The notes below the pieces were generated by a model, which worked only from the letters and a program-made list of their open reading frames with translations, did no database searches and was not told the DNA's origin. A stretch of DNA of 64,000 nt from Elmis aenea (Eukaryota; Arthropoda; Insecta; Coleoptera; Elmidae). Shown here piece after piece: positions 56,151 through 64,000 of this stretch. Position numbers and translations under genes: made by a program. The first letter of the stretch is position 1. Each line of letters starts with the position of its first letter. The stretch lies in the NCBI GenBank assembly GCA_947652605.1, contig OX393576.1, forward strand, positions 18,998,575 to 19,062,574, in the 5' to 3' direction.

Positions 56151-57195
56151 TTATTTTTCAATATAATCCCCTTGAAGTTTAACACACTTGGTTCAACATC
56201 TCTCAAGTTTCTCGATTCGCTCCCAAAAGTGTTCTTCGAGGTTCCCAAAATAGTCGTTTCCATCCTCGATCACCTTTTTATTTGACCAAAATCCCTTTCC
56301 AGTCAGAAATGTTTTGAGTTTCGGGAACAGATGGAAATCCGAAGGAGCCAAATCAGGTGAATACGGTGGATGCGGAAGGATTTTACACCTCAATTCTGCC
56401 AATTTTTGCTTCACGATTGCGCTCATAAGAACGGGTGCATTGTCTTGGCGAAACAACACTTTTTTATTGACAATTCCCGAACGTTTTTCTTGAATTGCGG
56501 CTTATAGCTTGTCCAAAACTGTTGCGTAATATTTTTCCTTTTTCAAAATAATCAATGAGCAAGATTCCTTTGGAATCCCAAAATACTGACACCATCACGT
56601 TTACTTGAATAGTCTTTGCCTTCTTTGAAACCGATTCACCATGTCCAATCCACGGTTTAGACTATTTTGGTTTACGGTATGTAGTGGTGATCCATGTCTC
56701 TCCATAGTCATAAATTGTCTTTTAAAATACATTGGATTCGTCTTAAACACAACCAAATTATCGGCCAAGGTTAATGCTCAATGCGTTTTTGTTCTGGATT
56801 GAGCAAATACAGCATCCATCTTGCAGAAAGTTTTTTTAAACCCAATTAATTCATCATGTAAAATATGTTCTACTCGTTCATGAGAGATGCCCACAGGCTT
56901 CCTTAATTTCACGCACCTTTATTTGCCGATCTGCTTAAACCATGTCATTTATTTTATCCACAATTTCTGGTGTTGTGGCCGTTTTTGAACGTCCTGAACG
57001 TCCTGAACGTCCTTAACGTGGTTCATCACTCGTGAGTATACGGCCACGCTTGAATTCCAAAACCCAAAAACTCACCATGGAAAATGAAGGTGATGATTTA
57101 CCAAGAACAGCGACCGAACTGGATTTAATTTCCTTAGCGGGTTTTCCCTCCAAATGAAAAAAATCGTTAATCCCTAGAATTTCTTTTTCATCCAT
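56151..57195 (-). pseudogene. mariner transposase, near full length, inactivated
   Basis: The 1,045-bp span corresponds to about 348 codons, the usual mariner size. The N-terminus reads MDEKEILGINDFFHLEGKPA, then KSSPSFSMVSFWVLEFKRGR (HTH region), TTPEIVDKINDMV and IKVREIKEACG. The catalytic part shows YDYGETWITT (first Asp block), FWDSKGILLIDYFEKGK, RQDNAPVLMSAIVKQKLAEL (second Asp), and PPYSPDLAPSDFHLFPKLK (third Asp, 34 residues on: D,D34D). The end is KCVKLQGDYIEK. At least eight stops or shifts break the frame, for example near 57010, 56960, 56640 and 56190. All three catalytic Asp regions are still readable. Confidence 0.92.
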
Positions 57196-57299
57196 AACTA
57201 ACAAGGGAGGGTCACGATATGTAGTCGCTAGAATTTGATTAAGGCTGTTTATTGCATCAAGGCCATCAAAACTAAATGTTTTTCAGAGTTATACTTACC

Positions 57300-57805
57300 A
57301 CAGGCCATTTCCTTCGGAAAAATAGGAAAAAAACTGAAAAATTGGTATAAAAAGGTAATTTTTGCGATCGCGTTGGCCATGAAACCGTCACAGACAAAAT
57401 CGAAAATCTCCCATTAACCAGTGCGCGTAATCTTTACAAGTAAAATGTTGCAAAGTTTTTGAAAAAATCTTAAACGATTCCGGAAAAAAACGTCAAAAAC
57501 GAAACCCCTGCAAAAGCACTATGATTTGAGAAATTGTGGTATATCTGTTATAACTAAATCTATGCAGCTTGCATAGGCGTTTAACATATTGAAAACCGTT
57601 TTTACAAGGGCCTCGTTTTTAGCGTTTTTCTCCGGAACCGTTTAAGATTTTTTTTTTAAACTTTGTAGCATTTTACTTGCAAAAGATGCGCGCATTGATT
57701 AATAGAAGAATTTCGATTTTATTTCTCACGGTTTTATGGCCAACGCGATTGCAAAAATGACCTTCTTATACCAATTTGTCAGTTTTTCCCCTCAAAACCA
57801 AAGTA
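57300..57805. repeat. Foldback repeat inside the mariner 5' region
   Basis: aaaaattggtataaaaaggt at 57338 and tcgcgttggccatgaaaccg are mirrored by cggttttatggccaacgcga and accttcttataccaattt near 57770. Further in, cttaaacgattccgg pairs with ccggaaccgtttaag. Arms are about 200 bp round a loop of about 95 bp. The outer ends are not sharply defined. Confidence 0.8.
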
Positions 57806-57923
57806 ATTGACAGATCGATTTGAAATTTGCAGCTAATTCATCTTAAAGAGTTGTCAATATAACGACACAAAAATATTAGTAAAAAAGGTACCCCATAGTG
57901 GCCATTCCGGAAATGTTTCAATC

Positions 57924-59107
57924 AGGGTTGAGCAGATTTAAATCAATTGATTTAAATCACGATTTAAATCATGATTTAAATCAAGTGATTTTTTTTAAAA
58001 AAATATCAATTTAAATCACAGATTATATGAGTACAATATAATATTAATTTATAATAAAATAAAATTGTATTACTATTAGTAATTAAATACACGAAATGGT
58101 GAATAAACCATATCAATTTGCTCTTGTAAAGTAATATTCATTGTGGAAATGCAATAATTCAAAATATAAATGACAAGTTTTTGACGTTAGCGTAGTGAAA
58201 AGTCAGTTTTTTTCAATTTCCACGGCACTCTATTTGCTTCAATAACGATTTGAAAAAAAATGTCGAATATCTCGAAAAGTATGAGTTTTGGGTATAGGAC
58301 ATACTTAACAAAATATGAAGCTCTTTTAAAGATGAATTCGATGACATAAAAAAATACAGGGGTTTGCATTTGAAAAAATCGAGTTACGAGCTTTTGAAAA
58401 TCATGGAAGTTGCCACCTATTTATAAACACCCCTGTATGTGTGATTCAAATTTTTTCATATCGAGCGAACAGAGAAATTTTTTCTGCATGTCCATACCAA
58501 ATTACAACTCTGTATTTCAAAATAACTTCAGGAGAATTTTTTAAATAAAGACTTATAACCTTGAATAATTTAGAAAATTATTTTTTTTTACAACGCCGTA
58601 TAAAAACCTGTAGTATTTTATATTGATGCAAAGCTAAAATTAAGGCGGTCAAAAATAAATAAAAAATTGTGTGTTGTATTTGAAATATAAAAGTTGCTAT
58701 TAGTTCCAGAAAGGTGACTCACCCTGTATATTTGAAAATATTTTTATTGTGTTGTTTAGAAAAAACCGTATAAAATAGCATTTGAATCAACTTCATATCT
58801 CAAGCCGTTTAGCCACAATCGACCGATCCCGCACTAATGACTCACCCTGTATATAATTAATTAAACCTCACCATTTAGCACTGATTTTTTCAAAATTCTT
58901 AGTCATTATATTTAATTTTTTATTTTGACAAAAATTCACCAATGAATTAAATATATTGATTATTAAATATATCAGCACAAAACAGAAATAGCATGTGAAT
59001 ATATCACTAAATTCGATAATATGGTACATTTGATTTAAATCAAAAAAATCTGATTTAAATCAAATAAATCGATTTTTTTTTTTAAATCATGATTTTTATC
59101 CACCCTG
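57924..59107. mobile_element. hAT MITE with GATTTAAATC ends, inserted in a mariner end
   Basis: The ends are cagggttgagcagatttaaa and, reversed, cagggtggataaaaatcatg, with many GATTTAAATC palindromes inside both ends. The flanking 8-mers tttcaatc (57916-57923) and ttttaatc (59108-59115) differ at one base and are read as the target duplication; the boundary is uncertain by one base. The interior carries three CCCTGTAT ends (58431, 58724, 58844), so further small insertions are likely. No transposase. Confidence 0.85.
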
Positions 59108-59125
59108 TTTTAATCCACCCTCGTA

Positions 59126-59745
59126 TAACCACCTATTATAAAATGTAGGGCATTATTTAAACAAACATAAATTAATAAAGTATAAGGGTTTATTTTCATT
59201 ACAAAAATCTGTTTCATATAATTTAAATTGCGATGGAAAGCGTTTTAATCTCGTTAACAGACAGTGTTTTCTACTCTTAAAGGGGATTTTTTTAAAGTTA
59301 ACGTATTGTTCGCTATAATTCTATTACGTACCTTATGAAAAGCCGACATTTTTGTTATATAAGCTATGTGCATTACTTCTTAATATTCCTCTATTCAGCA
59401 ACGGCGAAATGTAAAGAACGTAAGGATAATGAATGAGTCTAGCTACAGTAGGAAACAAAGGAATAATTTAGGTCGAAATAAATTTTAATTTAACTTTTGC
59501 AACGTGATGCAGGTAATTTAACGGACATGAGTTGCGATATATTTTATTTATATCAAAATATCTAAGCAATTATCTATTAATTAAGTTTTAATAACCAAAT
59601 TATACAACTAGTTGGTTTAAACAAATTTAAGCTCACCCCATGTTTTCTTTAGTCTAAAATTTTACAAACGTTATTGTAGAAATGTAATATGTGCGTAATA
59701 CCCGATTATCTGAACATATGCACACTTTCACACAGCCCCGGTCGT
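59126..59745. other. AT-rich non-coding stretch
   Basis: No feature was recognised. Confidence 0.4.
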
Positions 59746-59748
59746 CTA

Positions 59749-60372
59749 TACAGGGTGGTCCAAATTCGATGGGATTGCATGGGTATCTCGCTTAATAGGC
59801 AAGATAGAGAAACGGTTAAATTACCAAAAATGGGCAGTTTTTTGGGGCATACTCAGAACCGTTTTCAAAAATATAATATCTTTTCCGGTTTTTGAGATAT
59901 TAGAGAAAAACTGTTTTTTTGTCATATTGATAATGTGGCATTACTCCGTTATTGTTGCAAATATCAAAGAAGTTTATCAACAATATTTTTAGATATTTTT
60001 ATGTTAAGTTAGATTACACAAAAAAAAAAGTTTTTACGCTCGCCGTTAAAAAGTTAAGACACAAACTTACTTTTTTTTTAATAGAAGCTATAGTTGGCTA
60101 TGGCTATATTCCAAATATATATAAGGGTTGATGTATTTATTTTCAATCATACGCAAGTTACAAAGGTTTTTCAATTTTTTTAAAGATGAAAAACAAAAAG
60201 TAGGCTGTGGAAACAAAACAAAATCAAGAAAAACAGAAAATGATAGAATATATTTGACAACTGTTCTGACTTCATCTCAAAAAGTGCACATTTTTGGTAA
60301 TTTAAGCGTTTCTCTATCTTGCCTATTTAGCAAGATACCCATGCAATCCCATCGAATTTGGACCACCCTGTA
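59749..60372. repeat. Foldback element, 624 bp, TACAGGGTGGTCC ends
   Basis: tacagggtggtccaaattcg at 59749 is mirrored by cgaatttggaccaccctgta ending 60372. The outer 90 bp of the arms are nearly identical (gggattgcatgggtatct, ggcaagatagagaaacg), then similarity decays inward. No transposase. A related end occurs at 40815. Confidence 0.88.
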
Positions 60373-60568
60373 CAAGGCTTTAAAAAAGTTTATTGTACTT
60401 TTTTTCCCTTTTTCTAATGATATATCACTTGTCATATGTATTTTTGTAAATAACTCAGTTATAATTTGCTAATATTTCAGGAACTGATCTAAACCGTTAG
60501 AATGTTTGAGAAATCAATGTATCGATTGAAGGAAAAAAGAAAACAAAAATATAATTTGCTATAGGATC
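60373..60568. other. AT-rich spacer
   Basis: No feature was recognised. Confidence 0.4.
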
Positions 60569-60576
60569 GTCTAAAG

Positions 60577-61488
60577 CAGCGATTCTTAACCGGAGGGCCG
60601 CGACCCCTGGGAGACCGTGAAAGGTTCTAAGGGGGACCGCGAAAAATTTATAGAACGTTTTCAATTTTTAAAATATGAAAATCTTTTAAAATAATTATTT
60701 TTTGCTCCTTATTTAACTTCGTTTCAAACTTGTATCGTTTTGTAATCTGAGTTCTACAGTGTTCTAAGTTTACATTACTACGTCTACGTTAAAAAAGTAT
60801 CATTTGAAAAGTTTAGTTAAAATCGAAAAATCTAAACATATTTAAAAAATAAACAAAAATCGAATGTTATCACAAAAACACTCATTTGCCTGAATACCAA
60901 ACACGAGGTGCTCAGTGTTTTTATTTGCACCCTGTTTTTCTAACGTTGGCCTAAATAATACTATTGCCTTAAGTTTAAAAACTTTCTATAGTTTACCTGA
61001 GGAAAGTCGGTTATAAAGAAACCTACGACGCGGTTCCAACCCGGAAACAACTCATATACATATAATTCATTATTATTTTCTAGTAAAAAGTTATAAGAAT
61101 TGTTTTGTTTTATTTTTATAGAGAGAATAAATGAATAATTATTAAATAAAATTATCTAAAAAAAATTTGATGCTTTTAGTTTTGCAAATACGTGACTGTT
61201 GATTAATTACATCGAATAACGTTATAGGGCAACTACCCCCTGTTTCTTAGCACGAAAGGTTAATTGTCAGAAAACGGGGGGTTTTTAAACAGGGGGTTAT
61301 TGTCCGGGAGGGTATTGAAGGGTGGTTAATGTCCGGGGGGGATAATTGCCCTAGAACCATCGGATAGCTATCTTGTTTGATTCGCCTAAAATAAATCGTA
61401 ATAATTGTTGTTACTACAAACTAGGGGGGCGCGAAAATATTTTAGGGTATTTAGGGGGCCGCGACAACTAAAGGGTTAACAACCACTG
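60577..61488. mobile_element. hAT MITE, 912 bp, with CAGCGATTCTTAACC ends
   Basis: The ends are cagcgattcttaaccggagg with gccgcgacccct and, reversed, cagtggttgttaaccctt with gtcgcggccccc. The flanking 8-mers gtctaaag (60569-60576) and atctaaag (61489-61496) agree at 7 of 8 bases. This CAGNGGTTCTYAACC type of end is widespread among animal hAT elements. The interior has a Penelope 3'-end scrap (61030) and a mini copy of another repeat (61222-61366). No transposase was seen. Confidence 0.9.
61222..61366. repeat. Miniature relative of the 48.7-50.1 kb palindrome
   Basis: tatagggcaactaccccctg and gggataattgccctagaacc are the ends of the 48748-50073 element (ctaggacaattacccc), only 145 bp apart. 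Internal units of the form GGGGGTTAATTGTCCGGGG repeat three times. It lies within the hAT MITE. Confidence 0.7.
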
Positions 61489-61496
61489 ATCTAAAG

Positions 61497-62175
61497 TATC
61501 CAGTATCAATTTCATAAGAAAGTTTACATTAACAAATACGATGGGTAAGAAACTCCGCACTTTCACCTAGTCAACCAATTTTTTACCTTATTTAAACGAT
61601 TTTTCAAAAATCAAATTTACGTTTTGCACTGATTTAATTAGTGAAAAAGCTGATTCTATGTTATGTCTTTTTTCCTAAAAAGAAGTTATTTGCTTTATTA
61701 ATTGCACTTCAAACATTACACCAAACTAGAAGCGAAATGACAAAGAGCAATTTTGTAATATTTTCCAACTTGGGTCTTTTCGCATTCAATTAGTTCTTTT
61801 TGTAAGTAAATATCTGTCTGGGTATGTCACATTCAAATGCCTCAATAATCCACGACGGTAAATCTAAGTTTTTAAGATGTTTAAAGCGAACAATATAACC
61901 TTCTTTAAACTTTTTTAAATAATCGATTAAAAACAATATAATGTTAGCAGAAATTTTATGTTTTTCGGGAATAAACGGTTGGGTTAAATCTTAAATTATC
62001 AATGTAACGAAAATCTATATGATTGAGTGTGAATATAAATAGATCAATTTTAGAACGAAATACAAGTAATACCCTTTACTTGTAATTTATTTTGAATATT
62101 GATTAATCGTGAAAACATACATGACGTTTTATATCTAATAATTGCATTCCCATAAGTTCATTAATTTGAAGGAGT
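61497..62175. other. AT-rich non-coding stretch
   Basis: No feature was recognised. Confidence 0.4.
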
Positions 62176-62183
62176 AATTTTAC

Positions 62184-62750
62184 CAGGGGTTTGGAGCGGA
62201 GCGCGGAGCTGGAGCGCGGAGCAGTGGAGCAATGGGTTTTTGCCCGGAGCGGGAGCGGAGCCCGGAGCAAATAATTTTGATTGCTCCACTGCTCCACTTT
62301 ACTATTATAAACTACAATTATTTTTTTTAATGAATTATTCTAATGCGTATAGTATTTAATAAAATTATAAATAAACTAAATTTGATTTTTTTTAAGTAAA
62401 ATTATTATAATGTAACTTTTCTGAATATTAATTTTCATTATTTTGTATTTGAATTTTGAAAAATTTTAAAGAACTTTTTTTTCTTTTTTTTAACTTTTGA
62501 AGATCAATAATTTGTTCATTTATTTAACTTTACTTGTTTCTTAGGGTCTAATATTGTAATTTTTGGTCCATTTCCACATATCTCATAAAATTTTAGCTTT
62601 GTTTTAAAAAACAAATTTTTAAATAAAAAAACTTATTTTATTAATATTTGGAGCGCGGAGCGGAGCGGGAGGGAAGCTGGAGCCGGCATCTTGATGCCGA
62701 AGCGGAGCTGGAGCGGAGCAACTAAAAAATTGGACTGCTCCAAACCCCTG
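62184..62750. mobile_element. hAT MITE, 567 bp, GGAGC-rich ends, perfect 8-bp duplication
   Basis: AATTTTAC occurs at 62176-62183 and 62751-62758. The ends are caggggtttggagcgg and, reversed, caggggtttggagcag. Each end carries many GGAGC/GCGGAGC units (62190-62290 and 62640-62725) around an AT-rich middle. The short minus-strand open frame here is an artefact of the repeat. Confidence 0.93.
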
Positions 62751-62758
62751 AATTTTAC

Positions 62759-63828
62759 AACTTCATCAATCCCCAAAAACCCTTTATTGACCCCCCAACC
62801 ACCCCTGCAGGTTCAACGATCTATTTCAAAGTTTTATAGACCACCATGGGGTCAATATCGACCCCGTTGAAAACCCCTGATTTAAAATAACGAAGTTACA
62901 GTCATTTCGAATAAACAAAAAATTATGTTTTTTTTTTTCTACTCGGAGTATAGAAAAATTGGGGTAAGCCTGATTTTGGTTACACCCTGTACACTGTGTC
63001 AGTTAAGTCAACGATAGAAGTGCTTCGTTTACTTAGTTTTATCTAAGTACAATTTTTTTTTTATTTTCACGAAAATGGAAAACTGATTTTCAATAATGGC
63101 GTAAAGCGCATCACCCTATAAGTTTGTCAACTATAATGTTGCGTATCTTGATTTTGCGTATGCTGAAGTTTTTCGTCCTCGAATTTTAATAAAGACATGA
63201 CAAAAGCTAGATGTTACAACAGGATATGAACTGGGTAGCAAAAATCGACTTATTTTTGTCACAAAAATAAGCAAAATACAGCTACATGAAAACAACCGCT
63301 CGTTGCCAAGAAACAACATACGTTGTTGCTGAAAACAATTGCCTCCGGGCATTCACAATAAACTATATTATTTTAAAAAAATAATAAAACAAGAACAATA
63401 TTAACATGTCAACGACCATAAAATAACCATGTTCAGTGTGGGAACTGAAAATTTAAAAAAATCAGCTGTACTGTTTCATAAAATTACAGATTTATCTTTT
63501 TAAATTAGCATTTTCAAATTAAATTGCGAATAAATCCTATAAAACGATCGCTTTAGTGCTGTGACGATATTTGGTAAAACAAAACTTGCTTCGATTAAAA
63601 AAAGCTAGCTTCGTACTCTTTATTACAGCACTTTAGCAACAAACAAATTTAATGCTTTTAAAAATTAAAAAGTTGAACGAAATGTACACACGATTTACAA
63701 AATAAATCGAATTAAAAAAATGGCAATAAAAGATTCCAAGTATGAATTAACTGTCTCTTATTTCGGCAATATTTTCGTAGTTTTGTTCCTTACGTAGTTG
63801 TAATTAAACATACTATACGAGAACATTA
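62759..63828. other. Non-coding stretch with solo CCCTGTA end
   Basis: 62760-62880 is less AT-rich (ccccccaaccacccctgcag), of unknown origin. An isolated ttacaccctgtacac lies near 62980. The frame 63131-63352 (minus) has no motif. Confidence 0.35.
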
Positions 63829-64000
63829 TACAGGGTGATTTAGTGGGACCGGGCATTAAAAATATATGAGGAATGAAAAAGGACATTGATCTGAAATTTT
63901 GGTTATGACCATAATGACATCTGATCTGTTTAATGAAAATATTTTTAAGATGGCGGCACTTCCGGAAATACCGGAAGTTGTTATTGTTGTTATTTTGAAT
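63829..64000 (-). repeat. TACAGGGTGATT repeat, third copy, cut by the window edge
   Basis: tacagggtgatttagtggga at 63829 leads into attttggttatgaccataat and cttccggaaataccggaagt, the reverse complement of 21400-21570 and 54010-54167. It runs off the end of the window. Confidence 0.85.

Larger units (their letters stand above)
56085..59123 (-). mobile_element. mariner element, near full length, with two nested insertions
   Basis: TA flanks both ends (56083-56084 and 59124-59125). The left end cgaggggggattgaaaattt with tccggaatggc is mirrored on the right, but split: gccattccggaaatgtttcaatc ends at 57923, and ttttaatccaccctcg resumes at 59108-59123. The hAT MITE between them therefore sits inside the mariner terminal repeat. 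A foldback lies between the coding start and that end. Without the inserts the element would be near the usual 1.3 kb. Confidence 0.9.

Overview
This window looks like repeat-packed, non-coding nuclear DNA from an insect. It is strongly AT-rich and no intact host gene could be recognised. Evidence for an insect is the TE mix: mariner, Tc1/mariner-like, pogo, piggyBac, hAT and P-superfamily remnants, a Penelope-like element, several non-LTR retrotransposon tails, many foldback MITEs ending in TACAGGGTG-type termini, and one short (CCTAA)3 tract of the arthropod telomere type. A beetle is my guess; the sequence does not prove it. The AT-rich stretches between elements look single-copy and could be intronic or intergenic DNA of a host gene. 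One weak first-exon candidate lies near 45.65 kb.

Layout. 0-4.7 kb: foldback MITE and part-copies of repeat families. 4.73-6.18 kb: a piggyBac-like element with TTAA duplication and an internally deleted, frameshifted transposase. 6.5-8.2 kb: a Penelope-like element (RT plus GIY-YIG) preceded by an inverted partial copy of its own 3' end. 8.4-9.3 kb: two LINE 3' tails. 10.4-11.4 kb: a Tc1/mariner-like remnant starting TACAGGGTG. 14-17 kb: hairpin MITEs and two mariner C-terminal remnants. 18.2-21.6 kb: a GAGTCG-rich repeat, a hAT transposase end, a MITE, and a hAT element inserted in another repeat with a clean 8-bp duplication. 22.9-23.2 kb: LINE tail on the minus strand. 24.4-27.9 kb: nested palindromes, a pogo tail, a 986-bp foldback with about 450-bp arms, and a mariner. 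29.4-33.2 kb: a LINE, then a TACCGGG repeat carrying a 1,276-bp pogo-like element at a TA site, then a mariner.

34-40 kb holds foldbacks and the most unusual item: a 1,530-bp P-superfamily element (36501-38030) with a THAP-domain exon, termini resembling those of the Drosophila P element, and a perfect 65-bp-arm hairpin inserted in its second exon. 40-46 kb: LINE pieces and the least repetitive DNA of the window. 46-50.4 kb: GACTCC-rich repeat, mariner pieces, and a 1.3-kb palindrome carrying inverted 15-bp minisatellite arrays. 52.2-54.4 kb: a second TACCGGG repeat and a hAT MITE with perfect 8-bp duplication. 55-59.1 kb: a LINE RT piece, then a near-full-length dead mariner carrying a foldback and, inside its own terminal repeat, a hAT MITE. 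59.7-64 kb: a foldback, two hAT MITEs with 8-bp duplications, and a truncated repeat at the window edge.

No gene set works together as a pathway. The logic is stratigraphic: insertion into insertion, often dated by target-site duplications and by uninserted paralogues in the same window. All identifications come from reading translations and repeats by eye; no alignment or search was run.
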